Positions 1-7,741 of a stretch of DNA of 64,000 bases are shown one piece after another. How positions within the stretch are numbered: the stretch's first letter is position 1; each line of letters begins with the position of its first letter. Position numbers and translations under genes: made by a program. Where the stretch lies: NCBI RefSeq assembly GCF_900103985.1, contig NZ_FNIE01000008.1, positions 388,587 through 452,586 of the forward strand, written 5' to 3'. This DNA comes from Actinacidiphila guanduensis (GTDB lineage Bacteria > Actinomycetota > Actinomycetes > Streptomycetales > Streptomycetaceae). The notes beneath the pieces were generated by a model, which did not search any database, was not told where the DNA came from, and saw only the letters and a list, made by a program, of their open reading frames with translations.

Positions 1-37
1 CGGGGCCGGTCGCCCCAGTCCCGGCCCCATTACCGCC

Positions 38-1267
38 TCACGCCGCCGCGTCGGGCTTCGCGTAGGTGCGGCCCTTCCAGGCCGCCCCTCGGCCGCGGTA
101 GTGCTGCACCGCCGAGTCCACGGTCATCAGCAGGTACAGCGCGGCGGTGTACGGCAACAGGGGCGCGAGCCACGGCGACTGGCCGTAGTACCGCAGCATC
201 GGCACATAGGTGCCGGCCATCACCGCCCAGGCCGCGGCGCCCAGCACGCACAGCGGCCAGGCGCCCGCGACCGCGCCGCCGACCGCGGCCACCGGCGGCA
301 CCAGGTAGATCAGCGCGAGGCCGAGCACGGTGCCGGCGAGCACCAGCGGGTTGTGCCGCAGTTGGGCGTAGGCGCTGCGGGCCACCATCCGCCACAGCTC
401 GGCGAGGTCGGGGTAGGGGCGCACGCTGTCCACCCGCTCGGCCAGCCCCAGCCAGATGCGGCCGCCCGAGCGCTTGACCGCGCGGGCGAGCGCGACATCG
501 TCGATCACCGCCTGGCGGATCGACTCGGGCACGTTTGCCGTCTTGGCCGCCGAGGCGCGCAGCAGCACGCAGCCGCCGGCCGCCGCCGCGGTGCGGCCGC
601 GGGGGCGGTTGATCCAGCGGAAGGGGTAGAGCTGCGCGAAGAAGTACACGAACGCGGGCACGATCAGCCGCTCCCAGCCGGTCTGCACCCGCAGCCTGGC
701 CATCTGGGAGACCATGTCGAGCCCGCCCTCCCGGGCGGCCTCCACCAACGCGCGCAGGCTGCCCGGCCGGTGGGCGATGTCGGCGTCGGTCAGCAGGAAG
801 AACTCCGCGGAGGTGCGCTCGCCCGCGAGCGCCATCCCGTGCCGCACCGCCCACAGCTTGCCGGTCCACCCGGCGGGCGGCTCGCCCGGCGAGGTGACGG
901 TGAGCGGCAGGGCACCGGGCTGCCCGCCCAGGGCGCGGGCGAGGTCGCCGGTCCCGTCGGTGCTGCCGTCGTCGACGAGGAAGACCTCCGCGCGGCCCGG
1001 GTACTCCTGGGCCAGCAGGGAGGCCAGACTCACCCCGATCACCTCGGCCTCGTCGCGGGCGGGCACCACCACGGCGACGTCCGGCCACACCTGCGCGCCG
1101 GCCGGCCCTGCCGCTCCCGCTGCCCCTGCCGCGCCCGCTCCTCCCGCCGCGCCGGCCGCCTCGGGCCGCGGCAGGCGTACGTCCGTGCGCCAGAAGCCCC
1201 CCTGCCCCACCAGCAGCCACAGCCACGCGGCCAACGACACTCCGGCGATTCCCGTCATCACGCTCAC
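38..1267 (-). CDS. HpnB-like family 2 glycosyltransferase, membrane-anchored
   Basis: A 409-residue inverting-type glycosyltransferase. One N-terminal membrane segment (about residues 8-25) precedes an Ala/Gly-rich linker and a GT-A domain. Visible motifs are VVVPARDEAEVIG near residue 65, the VDDGSTDGT nucleotide-sugar motif near 97, the LTDADI metal-binding DxD-type motif, and a late D-D pair (VIDDVALA). Two or more membrane spans close the C-terminus (LIYLVPPVAAVGG and following). This layout matches the hopene-associated glycosyltransferase HpnB family, but no hopanoid genes are visible nearby, so the acceptor is unknown. It is divergent from the racemase gene, with 113 bases between the start codons. 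Family assignment is strong; substrate is inferred only. Confidence 0.85.
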   Translation of the reverse strand: MSVMTGIAGVSLAAWLWLLVGQGGFWRTDVRLPRPEAAGAAGGAGAAGAAGAAGPAGAQVWPDVAVVVPARDEAEVIGVSLASLLAQEYPGRAEVFLVDDGSTDGTGDLARALGGQPGALPLTVTSPGEPPAGWTGKLWAVRHGMALAGERTSAEFFLLTDADIAHRPGSLRALVEAAREGGLDMVSQMARLRVQTGWERLIVPAFVYFFAQLYPFRWINRPRGRTAAAAGGCVLLRASAAKTANVPESIRQAVIDDVALARAVKRSGGRIWLGLAERVDSVRPYPDLAELWRMVARSAYAQLRHNPLVLAGTVLGLALIYLVPPVAAVGGAVAGAWPLCVLGAAAWAVMAGTYVPMLRYYGQSPWLAPLLPYTAALYLLMTVDSAVQHYRGRGAAWKGRTYAKPDAAA

Positions 1268-1368
1268 CCGCAGCAGTCTGCCCGACGCGCCGGGCGGCGC
1301 CGCCCGCGGGCACCGTGGCGGTCGCCCGGCCGGAGGTACGCGCGCGGGGGCGGGCCGGCGGCTGCCCG

Positions 1369-1374
1369 TAAGGT
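1369..1374 (+). promoter_or_regulatory. -10 box TAAGGT for a leaderless racemase transcript
   Basis: TAAGGT fits the actinobacterial TANNNT -10 form and lies exactly six bases before the GTG at 1381, which would place the transcription start at or next to the start codon. No convincing -35 is visible. The AAGGTGGGG stretch could alternatively act as a weak ribosome binding site. Confidence 0.45.
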
Positions 1375-1380
1375 GGGGGC

Positions 1381-2136
1381 GTGAAGATCGGGCTGGTGGA
1401 TTCGGGGATCGGGCTGCTGGCCGCTGCCGCGGCGGTACGGCGGCTGCGCGCGGACGCGGACCTGGTGCTGGCGTCGGACCCCGACGGGATGCCGTGGGGC
1501 CCGAGGAGCGCGGACGACGTGACGGAGCGGGCGCTGGCGTGCGCGCGGGCCGCGGCGGACCGCGGGGTGGACGGGCTGATCGTGGCCTGCAACACCGCCT
1601 CCGTGCACGCGCTGCCCGCCCTGCGGGACGCCTTCGAACCCGGACTGCCCGTGGTCGGCACCGTGCCCGCGGTCAAGCCGGCCGCCGCCGCCCACCGCAG
1701 CGTGGCGATCTGGGCCACCCCCGCCACCACCGGCAGTGCCTACCAGCGCGACCTCATCGCCGCCCACGGGAACGGCGCCCTGGTCACCGAGGTGCCCTGC
1801 CCCGGCCTCGCCGACGCCGTCCAGGCCGCCGACGACGCGGCGATCGACGCGGCCGTCGCCGCCGCCGCGGCCCTGACACCGGTCGGCGTAAGCGCCGTCG
1901 TCCTGGGGTGCACCCATTACGAACTCGTCGCCGACCGGATCGCCGCGGCCGTACCCGGCGCCGAACTCCACGGGTCCGCGGACGCGGTGGCCGCCCAGGC
2001 GCTGCGCCGCATCCCCGGCGGGCCCGGCGGCGGCACCCTGGAAGTCGTTCTCAGCGGCCGCCCCGCCGGGCTGCCCGCGGTCGCGCTCGCCTACAAGGAG
2101 GGGGTCGCGCTCGCCGTGACACCGGCCACGGCTTGA
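1381..2136 (+). CDS. Aspartate/glutamate racemase family protein (MurI-like)
   Basis: A 251-residue cytoplasmic racemase. The N-terminus reads DSGIGLL, the counterpart of the MurI DSGVGG motif. Both catalytic cysteines are present, in VACNTAS (about residue 67) and LGCTHYE (about residue 179), the two-base mechanism signature of cofactor-independent Asp/Glu racemases. Length is close to that of glutamate racemases, but the GIG-L variant and weak conservation elsewhere make it uncertain whether this is the housekeeping D-glutamate supplier for peptidoglycan or a paralogue. The GTG start is supported by a TAAGGT -10 six bases upstream. The next gene follows on the same strand after about 45 bases. 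Confidence 0.8.
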   Translation: MKIGLVDSGIGLLAAAAAVRRLRADADLVLASDPDGMPWGPRSADDVTERALACARAAADRGVDGLIVACNTASVHALPALRDAFEPGLPVVGTVPAVKPAAAAHRSVAIWATPATTGSAYQRDLIAAHGNGALVTEVPCPGLADAVQAADDAAIDAAVAAAAALTPVGVSAVVLGCTHYELVADRIAAAVPGAELHGSADAVAAQALRRIPGGPGGGTLEVVLSGRPAGLPAVALAYKEGVALAVTPATA

Positions 2137-2168
2137 CGCGGATGGCTGCCGAGCGGCCCGCATATGGG

Positions 2169-2174
2169 TACGCT
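2169..2174 (+). promoter_or_regulatory. -10 box TACGCT for a leaderless transcript
   Basis: TACGCT precedes the ATG at 2182 by seven bases. The spacing favours that ATG over the in-frame ATG at 2164, which would lie upstream of the predicted transcription start. Confidence 0.45.
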
Positions 2175-2181
2175 GCGAGGC

Positions 2182-2736
2182 ATGACGCACGCTCCCCGGC
2201 CGGAGAACGGCGCGTCCCAGGTGTGGACGGGCCGGGCCAGTAACCGAATGCAGTGGGTGCTCGCCTCCGTCGGCGGTGCGTGCCTCGCGCTGGGCATCCT
2301 GCTCGCGGTGGAGGGCCCGGACCCCGCGTCCTCGGGCCTCGCCCCGCTCGTGATGTCCGTGGTCGGCTGCCTGGCCGTCGGCCTGCTGGTGCTCTTCGGC
2401 ACCGTCGCCTTCACGCACGTCCACGTCCGGGTCGACCGCGAGGCGGTCCACGTGCGCTGCGGGCACATCGGCGTCCCGCGCCGCCGCATCCCCCTCGACG
2501 AGGTCAGCGGCGCCCGGCTGGCACCCCACATCAGCCCCCGCAGCTGGGGTGGTTGGGGCTACCGCTGGCGGCCGGAGAAGGGCACCGCCGTGATCGTGCG
2601 CCGCGGCCCGGGCCTTGTCATCGACCTCGGCGCGGGCCACCGCTTCACGGTCACCGTGGACGACGCCGAGGGCGCCGTACGCGCCATCCGCGAACTCCTG
2701 GGCCTGGCCCCGTCGCCCCCGCGTTCACCCCGCTGA
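2182..2736 (+). CDS. Small membrane protein with PH-like cytoplasmic domain
   Basis: A 184-residue protein I do not recognise by name. After about 20 polar residues come two hydrophobic helices (around residues 22-40 and 50-75, rich in Leu, Val, Gly), then a beta-rich soluble C-terminal region of about 95 residues with an RVDREAVHVRCG start and a helix near the end. That layout resembles bacterial PH-domain (YdbT/YcxB-like) membrane proteins, a structural guess only. The start at 2182 is chosen because of the TACGCT box seven bases upstream; an upstream ATG at 2164 would add six residues. A strong terminator hairpin follows 21 bases after the stop. Confidence 0.6.
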   Translation: MTHAPRPENGASQVWTGRASNRMQWVLASVGGACLALGILLAVEGPDPASSGLAPLVMSVVGCLAVGLLVLFGTVAFTHVHVRVDREAVHVRCGHIGVPRRRIPLDEVSGARLAPHISPRSWGGWGYRWRPEKGTAVIVRRGPGLVIDLGAGHRFTVTVDDAEGAVRAIRELLGLAPSPPRSPR

Positions 2737-2757
2737 CGCGCAGGCCACCGGCAGCAC

Positions 2758-2791
2758 AAGGGCGGCGCCCCGCAAAGGGGGCGCCGCCCTT
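2758..2791 (+). terminator. 14-bp perfect hairpin terminator
   Basis: Left arm AAGGGCGGCGCCCC (2758-2771) and right arm GGGGCGCCGCCCTT (2778-2791) are perfectly complementary around a six-base loop. There is no U-tract, as is usual in Streptomyces. It follows the gene ending at 2736 and could also terminate the convergent gene ending at 2969. Confidence 0.75.
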
Positions 2792-2968
2792 GGCGCGTGG
2801 GGGCCGCAAACCATGGATGCGGGGTGCTCTGCAAGGAGGCGCGTGTCCCTGGAGACCGGATCGCATCCTGGGCCGCCGAGCCCGCGCCCAAGGCGGCGAG
2901 GCCCGCGCCCAAGGACGCCGGGCCGATCCGCCTCCATGGCGCCCCACGCCGCCTCCTCGGACGCGGTC

Positions 2969-4153
2969 TCAAGGCCGTTCGCCCGCTCGGGCCGGCGGGG
3001 TGAGCGGACAGGAAGTGGCGAGCCCGGCGAGCAGGCCCGCGGCGGCGGTCACCGCCGTGCAGCTGAGCACATGGTCCACGGTGGCGAGCATGCCGAGGCC
3101 GGTCAGGGCCGCGCCGGCGGTGAGGACCACCGGGGTCGGCTGCGGCGAGCGCCACAGGGCGCACAGCGTCCACAGGTAGGCCGCGCCCAGGAGCGCCGCA
3201 CCTGGCACCCCTTGTTCCGCGGCCAGTTGCAAGGGCGCCGACTGCGGGGTCTCGGCCGTGGGCGTGTCGGTCGGCAGCGGGGTGCTCTCCTCGGCGAAGC
3301 GCTCGGGACCCACCCCGCGCAGCGGGTGCTGCCCCGCCAGGTGCACCGCCTCGTGCCACAGGGCCACCCGCGGCGCGGTGAGCTGCCCCGCCAGTGACTG
3401 CGACAGCCCGGCGGGCAGCGCGTCCACCGCCACCGCGTAGTTCGCCGACACCGCGATCAGCGCGGCCGCCGCGAGGCCGGCCAGGCCGAGCAGCCGGTGG
3501 CGCATCCGGGCCGCCGCGGCCGAGCACAGCAACACCGCCGTTCCCGCGGCGAAGGCGGCCGCGGACCCCAGCAGCAGGGTGGTGACCGCGGCCGCTGCCG
3601 CCACCAGCCACAGCGCGGCCCGCAGCGCCGTAGCGCACCCAGGGCCCCAGGCCGCGCAGCATGCCGCCCCCGTGGCCAGCACCAGCAGCGCGGCATCGGC
3701 GTTGTGGTAGCCGAGCGGCGGCGCGCTCCCGGCGGCCAGGCGGTCGCCGGGCACCAGGACGAGCAGCACCACCACGACGCTCCCCGCGGCCAGGGTGAGC
3801 GTCGCCACCATGGCGCCCAGGACACGGCCGGCGGCGTACCCGGCGGTGACGGCGAGCAGCGCGAGCAAGGTGCCCTCGGGCCTGGCCTCGCGCCCGGCCG
3901 CGCACACCAGCACCCATACGCCCCAGCAGGCCAGCACCACCATTCCCGCGGCGTCCACCGCGCCGGCGTGGGCCCGTGGCACAACGGTCGCGGCGGGCTC
4001 GGCCCAACGGGCGCCGTCCGGACGGGAACCAGGGGCCTCGTCGCTCTCGCGTGACGCGCCGACCTCGCCGGCGGCATCCGGAGGCGCGCCGGACCGGTCC
4101 AGGCCGCCGGCCGCGCCCTCGATGTCGTCGGAGCCGTCGGCTGTCGTGTCCAT
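2969..4153 (-). CDS. O-antigen ligase-like polytopic membrane protein
   Basis: A 394-residue protein of the O-antigen ligase/Wzy superfamily. About 60 N-terminal polar residues are followed by roughly ten hydrophobic segments. The characteristic large loop is present: an alpha-helical stretch ALWHEAVHLAGQHPL followed by GVGPERF, then QSAPLQLAAEQGVPGA, matching the H/R-bearing loop of Wzy_C proteins. Members transfer or polymerise undecaprenyl-linked glycans at the outer face of the membrane; the glycan in this Gram-positive is unknown. The ATG at 4153 is chosen because upstream in-frame sequence reads as low-complexity non-coding and a GGCAGGGGG stretch precedes it. The flanking 232 bases to 2736 hold a terminator and short repeats. 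Confidence 0.72.
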   Translation of the reverse strand: MDTTADGSDDIEGAAGGLDRSGAPPDAAGEVGASRESDEAPGSRPDGARWAEPAATVVPRAHAGAVDAAGMVVLACWGVWVLVCAAGREARPEGTLLALLAVTAGYAAGRVLGAMVATLTLAAGSVVVVLLVLVPGDRLAAGSAPPLGYHNADAALLVLATGAACCAAWGPGCATALRAALWLVAAAAAVTTLLLGSAAAFAAGTAVLLCSAAAARMRHRLLGLAGLAAAALIAVSANYAVAVDALPAGLSQSLAGQLTAPRVALWHEAVHLAGQHPLRGVGPERFAEESTPLPTDTPTAETPQSAPLQLAAEQGVPGAALLGAAYLWTLCALWRSPQPTPVVLTAGAALTGLGMLATVDHVLSCTAVTAAAGLLAGLATSCPLTPPARAGERP

Positions 4154-4332
4154 CCCCGGCCCCCCTGCCGCCACCCGGGCACGACGGGGTCCCGCACAGC
4201 CCGCGTTCCCCGCGTGGGCCCTGTCTTCCGGATCACCGTAACGGGTGAAGGCGCACCCTGTGGACATGTCGCGCAGGAACGCTGTCGACCTTGTGAAACC
4301 TGGTGCCGATGTGGCGTTCACCCCGCTTCTCG

Positions 4333-4338
4333 TAGGCT
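4333..4338 (+). promoter_or_regulatory. -10 box TAGGCT for a leaderless Nudix transcript
   Basis: TAGGCT lies six bases before the ATG at 4345. There is no Shine-Dalgarno sequence in front of that ATG, which supports leaderless initiation. Confidence 0.5.
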
Positions 4339-4344
4339 CGTGCC

Positions 4345-4848
4345 ATGGCGACTCCCAAGTTCATCCAGGACATCCGCGCGAAGGCGGGGAACATCCTGCT
4401 GCTGCTCCCGGGCGTGGTGATGGTGGTCTTCGACGAGCGCGGCCGGGTGCTGCTCAACCGCCGTACCGACACCGGGCGTTGGGCACTGATCAGCGGCATC
4501 CCCGACCCCGGCGAGCAGCCCGCGGAGGCCGCGGTGCGCGAGATCGAGGAGGAGACGGGCGTCCACGCCGTGGTGGAGCGGGTGCTGAGCGTCTTCACCA
4601 ACGAGCCGGTGGTCTACCCCAACGGCGACCACGCCCAGTACACCGACATCGTGCTGCGCTGCCGGGCGGTCGGCGGCGAGGCCCGGGTCAACGACGACGA
4701 GTCCCTGGACGTGCGCTGGTTCGCGATCGACGAACTGCCGCCGCTCGGCCCCATCGCCCGCGGCCGGATCGAACTCGCCCTGCGGGACGACCCCACCTGG
4801 TTCGCCCCCGCGCCGCCCCCGGCGGCAAGCGAGCCCTGGACGCCGTAG
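4345..4848 (+). CDS. Nudix hydrolase
   Basis: A 167-residue Nudix hydrolase that would cleave a nucleoside diphosphate linked to another moiety. The complete Nudix box G-x5-E-x7-REIEEETGV is visible at about residues 51-73, giving the metal-binding REUxEE core. A short N-terminal helix precedes the beta-sheet (LLLLPGVVMVVFDE). The substrate cannot be told from the sequence. Transcription is likely leaderless from the TAGGCT box upstream. The gene stands alone; the following small gene has its own promoter. Confidence 0.85.
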   Translation: MATPKFIQDIRAKAGNILLLLPGVVMVVFDERGRVLLNRRTDTGRWALISGIPDPGEQPAEAAVREIEEETGVHAVVERVLSVFTNEPVVYPNGDHAQYTDIVLRCRAVGGEARVNDDESLDVRWFAIDELPPLGPIARGRIELALRDDPTWFAPAPPPAASEPWTP

Positions 4849-4880
4849 CCGGTCGTCAAACCCCCTGTGGCCAGGGGACT

Positions 4881-4903
4881 TTGTCGGTGCTTGGGAGTAA
4901 AAT
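4881..4903 (+). promoter_or_regulatory. PafBC/RecA-NDp type DNA-damage promoter
   Basis: TTGTCGGTG (4881-4889), eight bases, then TAAAAT (4898-4903) is an exact match to the published RecA-NDp/PafBC consensus TTGTCRGTG-N8-TAnnnT described for RecA-independent DNA-damage genes in mycobacteria and other actinobacteria. Transcription would start near 4910, leaving a leader of about 38 bases that contains AGGAGG. Confidence 0.8.
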
Positions 4904-4947
4904 CGAGAGTGTTCGAAAGGGTTGGCCGACGCCTCAGGAGGACCCCG

Positions 4948-5241
4948 ATGGCCGCTGCCGCACCGCCCGTGACCCCTCGCAGGACCACCCACCCGTCCGA
5001 TCGCTTCACCGCACTGCAGAAGAAGCCGCTCCCCGCCGGCCTGCCCCGCGAGTGGTACGTGGCGCACAACCGCCGCCTGAAGACCATGCGGCTGGCCATC
5101 GCCCTGCTCGACTCGGGCGTCTACGAGCCGGCCCAGGCGGGCAACGGGCTGATCCGCCGCACCGCCGAGCGCATAGGCGTCCACCCGCCGTCCGACATCA
5201 CCTGCCGCATGGTGCGCAACCTGATGCGCTACGGGCGCTGA
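4948..5241 (+). CDS. Conserved-looking 97-residue basic protein, predicted DNA-damage inducible
   Basis: A 97-residue, Arg/Lys-rich, cytoplasmic protein of unknown function. The core has a REWYVAHNRRLK stretch followed by a helical MRLAIALLDSGVYEPAQ segment and a C-terminal part with ITCRMVRNLMRYGR; no catalytic motif is visible. The ATG at 4948 is preceded by TCAGGAGGAC, an excellent ribosome binding site; the longer in-frame reading upstream would run through the promoter. The exact PafBC-type promoter 45 bases upstream suggests a role in the RecA-independent DNA-damage response, possibly nucleic-acid binding given its charge. A 57-base palindrome ends the transcript. Confidence 0.7.
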   Translation: MAAAAPPVTPRRTTHPSDRFTALQKKPLPAGLPREWYVAHNRRLKTMRLAIALLDSGVYEPAQAGNGLIRRTAERIGVHPPSDITCRMVRNLMRYGR

Positions 5242-5303
5242 GCACTCCGCCCCAGGCGCGGCCGACCGCCGGTGGCCGTCGAGGCACCCCGCACGGCGCC
5301 GCC

Positions 5304-5360
5304 ACGTACGCGCAGGCCCCCGGGCCCGGATCATCCGGGCCCGGGGGCCTGCGCGTACGT
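5304..5360. terminator. 57-base near-perfect palindrome, bidirectional terminator
   Basis: Two 28-base arms (5304-5331 and 5333-5360) are perfectly complementary around a single central C at 5332. The arm begins ACGTACGCGCAGG and ends GGGCCCGGAT. It lies between the convergent 97-residue gene and dhaM and is best read as a shared factor-independent terminator, though its length is unusual. Confidence 0.8.
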
Positions 5361-5388
5361 AGATCAGGCGGCATCCGGCCGCCCGGCC

Positions 5389-5847
5389 TCACAGCTTGCG
5401 GTAGGTGTACGCCTCCCCGGCCGCCGCCTCCACCGCGTCGATGGCCGCCCCGGTCGAGGAGGTGACCACCGCGGCCACCGCGCCCTCCAGGAAGGGTGCG
5501 TCGACCAATCGGGTGCCCGCGGGCAGCTCGTCGTCGGCGAGCAGCGCCTTCACGGTCAGCACCGCGCTGCCGAGGTCGGCGAGGATCGCCACCCCCACCC
5601 CGCGGTCCACCGAGCGGGCCGCCGCAGCGATCAGGTCGGAGCTGGTGCCCAGGCCGCCGTCGGGCCCGCCGCCGGCCGGGGCGACGGGCACGTCCACCCC
5701 GCCGCCGGTCAGCGCCTTCGCCAGCTCGGCGACCGCGTTCGCGGCCGCCGCGCTGTGCGAGACGAGCACCACGCCCACCATCGGGTTCGTCCCCGCAGTC
5801 GTGCCCCCGGGGTCCACGGGCTCCTGCTGCGTTGCCGTTCCGGTCAT
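5389..5847 (-). CDS. dhaM: DhaM, PTS EIIA-type phosphotransferase subunit of dihydroxyacetone kinase
   Basis: A 152-residue single-domain DhaM. It takes phosphate from HPr and passes it to the ADP bound to DhaL. The EIIA-Man-like fold begins at VGVVLVSHSAA; His31 in SHS is the phosphorylated residue. GTSSDLI and ILADLGSAV fit the family. The ATG at 5847 overlaps the dhaL stop by four bases (ATGA), so translation is coupled; an internal ATG at 5781 would remove an unusual 22-residue N-terminal tail. It is the last gene of dhaK-dhaL-dhaM. No HPr or EI domains are fused, so it depends on general PTS proteins, of which EI is encoded near 62 kb. Confidence 0.93.
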   Translation of the reverse strand: MTGTATQQEPVDPGGTTAGTNPMVGVVLVSHSAAAANAVAELAKALTGGGVDVPVAPAGGGPDGGLGTSSDLIAAAARSVDRGVGVAILADLGSAVLTVKALLADDELPAGTRLVDAPFLEGAVAAVVTSSTGAAIDAVEAAAGEAYTYRKL

Positions 5848-6503
5848 GCGGACGCCTCCCGCGCGGTGTCGGCGAGCGCGGCGACCAGCAGCGCCGAGGA
5901 CGTCGCGCCCGGGTCCTGGTGGCCGATGCTGCGGTCGCCGAGGTAGCTCGCCCGGCCCTTGCGGGCGCGCAGCGGAGTGGTCGCCTCGGCGCCCTCCGCG
6001 GCGGCCTTGGCCGCCGCGTCCAGCACCTCGGTGGTCGAGCCGCCGCCGGCCAGCGCCGTGTCCATGGCGTCGAGCGCGGGCAGCAGCGCGTCCAGCATCG
6101 TCTTGTCGCCCGCCGCGGCGCCGCCGAGCTGGGCGACACCGTCCACGCCGGCCCGCAGCGCGTCCCGCAGCCGCTCGGCGCCCACCGCCGGCTCGTCGCC
6201 GAGCTGCTTGCCGGCCCGCCGCAGCAGCGTGCCGTAGAGCGGTCCTGAGGCGCCGCCGACGGTGCTGATCAGGTGCCGCCCGATCGCGGTCAGCACGCCG
6301 CCGGGCGTGTCCGGCGGCTCCTGGCCGACCGCCGTGCGCGCGGCTATGAAGCCCCGGCGCATGTTGGTGCCGTGATCGGCGTCGCCGATGGGGGAGTCCA
6401 GCAGGGTCAGCCGGTTGGCCTCGCGGTCCAGCACGGTGGCCGAGGTGTCCAACCAGCGCAGCAGAAACGATGCGTCCACGGGCGCGTCGGGCAGGGCGTT
6501 CAT
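5844..6503 (-). CDS. dhaL: DhaL, ADP-binding subunit of dihydroxyacetone kinase
   Basis: A 219-residue all-helical DhaL that carries ADP/ATP and phosphorylates dihydroxyacetone held by DhaK. Seen are the Mg-coordinating GDADHGTNM (about residues 33-41), the nucleotide-binding GGASGPLYGT, and RASYLGDRSIGHQDPGATS, the C-terminal phosphate-loop motif. The ATG at 6503 is chosen for AAAGG upstream and family length. Overlaps dhaM by four bases. The 181 bases separating it from dhaK are G-rich low-complexity sequence with two copies of CCGCCCGGAGC. Confidence 0.93.
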   Translation of the reverse strand: MNALPDAPVDASFLLRWLDTSATVLDREANRLTLLDSPIGDADHGTNMRRGFIAARTAVGQEPPDTPGGVLTAIGRHLISTVGGASGPLYGTLLRRAGKQLGDEPAVGAERLRDALRAGVDGVAQLGGAAAGDKTMLDALLPALDAMDTALAGGGSTTEVLDAAAKAAAEGAEATTPLRARKGRASYLGDRSIGHQDPGATSSALLVAALADTAREASA

Positions 6504-6684
6504 ACGGGGCCTTTCCACGGGTCGGCGGGTGGCGAGACGGGAGAGACGGGGGGAGTGGGGGAGTCGGGGGGAGCGGGGACGGGGTGCCGGGCGGCCCACG
6601 GCGCAGGCCCGGCCGTCCGGGCAGCTCAGGGCCACCTGGGACCGCCCGGAGCAGGCCGGGACCGTCCGGGGCCGCCCGGAGCGG

Positions 6685-7677
6685 TCAGCAGCCCCAGCGC
6701 AGCGCCGGCGTGGACACCGGAGCGTCCCACAGCCGCAGCAGCTCCTCGTCGGCCTGGCAGATGGTCACCGAGGCGCCTGCCATGTCCAGCGAGGTCACGT
6801 AGTTGCCGACGAGCGTACGGGCCACCGACACCTTGCGCTCGGTCAGCGCCCGGTGCACCTCGGCGGAGAAACCGTACAGCTCCAGCAGCGGGGTGGCGCC
6901 CATGCCGTTCACCAGCAGCAGCACCGGGGCCTCGGGGCGCAGGTCCTCCACCACCGCGTCCACCGCCACGTCGGCGATCTCGCCGGAGGTCATCATGGCC
7001 CGCCGCTCGCGGCCCGGCTCGCCGTGGATGCCGATGCCCAGCTCCAGCTCGCCGTCGGGCAGGTCGAAGGTGGGGCCGCCCTTGGCGGGCGTGCTGCAGG
7101 CGCTCAGTGCCACACCGAAACTGCGCGACGCCTCGTTGACCTGGCGGGCGATGGAGGCGACGCGGTCCAGCGGGGCGCCCTCGTCGGCGGCGGCACCGGC
7201 CAGCTTCTCCACGAACAGGGTCGCCCCGGTGCCGCGGCGGCCGGCGGTGTAGAGGCTGTCGGTGACCGCCACGTCGTCGTTGACCAGCACCTTGGCCACC
7301 TGCACGCCCTCGTCCTCGGCCAGCTCGGCGGCCATGTCGAAGTTGAGCACGTCGCCGGTGTAGTTCTTCACGATGAACAGCACGCCCGCGCCGCTGTCCA
7401 CGGCCGCCGCGGCCCGCACCATCTGGTCGGGCACGGGAGAGGTGAACACCTCGCCCGGACACGCCGCCGTCAGCATCCCGCGGCCGACGAACCCGCCGTG
7501 CAGCGGCTCGTGCCCCGAACCGCCGCCGGACACCAGCCCCACCTTGCCCTCGTACGGCGCCCCGCGCCGTATGATCACGCGTCGCTCGACGTCCACCGTC
7601 AGTTCCGGGTGGGCGATCGCGATGCCGCGCAGCGCGTCGGCCACCACCGTCTCGGGTACGTTGATCAGCATCCTCAC
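6685..7677 (-). CDS. dhaK: DhaK, dihydroxyacetone-binding subunit
   Basis: A 330-residue subunit that binds dihydroxyacetone covalently. GSGHEPLHGGFVG near residue 45, the KNYTGD motif and His218 in GIGIHGEPG are visible; the His sits at the same number as the hemiaminal-forming His218 of E. coli DhaK. The GTG at 7677 is preceded by GAGGAG, so it is preferred over the ATG six bases downstream. It is first in the dhaK-dhaL-dhaM operon. A 12-bp inverted repeat lies in the leader just upstream of the ribosome binding site. No DhaR or DhaQ regulator is adjacent. Confidence 0.94.
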   Translation of the reverse strand: MRMLINVPETVVADALRGIAIAHPELTVDVERRVIIRRGAPYEGKVGLVSGGGSGHEPLHGGFVGRGMLTAACPGEVFTSPVPDQMVRAAAAVDSGAGVLFIVKNYTGDVLNFDMAAELAEDEGVQVAKVLVNDDVAVTDSLYTAGRRGTGATLFVEKLAGAAADEGAPLDRVASIARQVNEASRSFGVALSACSTPAKGGPTFDLPDGELELGIGIHGEPGRERRAMMTSGEIADVAVDAVVEDLRPEAPVLLLVNGMGATPLLELYGFSAEVHRALTERKVSVARTLVGNYVTSLDMAGASVTICQADEELLRLWDAPVSTPALRWGC

Positions 7678-7700
7678 GGGTATCTCCTCGGCGGGTTGCC

Positions 7701-7741
7701 GACCGGCCCCGGGCCATGTGCCTGCCCGGCCGGGGCCGGTC
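7701..7741 (-). promoter_or_regulatory. Inverted repeat in the dhaK leader
   Basis: GACCGGCCCCGG (7701-7712) and CCGGGGCCGGTC (7730-7741) form a perfect 12-bp stem with a 17-base loop, 24 bases upstream of the dhaK start. It may be an operator, an attenuator-like hairpin or an mRNA 5' stabiliser. Confidence 0.5.

Noticed and set aside
1264..2640. Long open reading frames antisense to real genes
   Set aside because: Many readings of 300-1100 residues occur opposite genes because stops are rare at this GC content. They are rich in Arg, Gly, Ala and Pro and show no family motifs; the sense genes carry them.
2813..2945. Small gene in the 2737-2968 gap
   Set aside because: Several readings start at ATG in CCATGG repeats, but they are repeat-derived and lack ribosome binding sites.
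6504..6684. A fourth gene between dhaL and dhaK
   Set aside because: The in-frame extension of dhaL upstream of 6503 is G-rich low-complexity sequence without family similarity; it is treated as intergenic.
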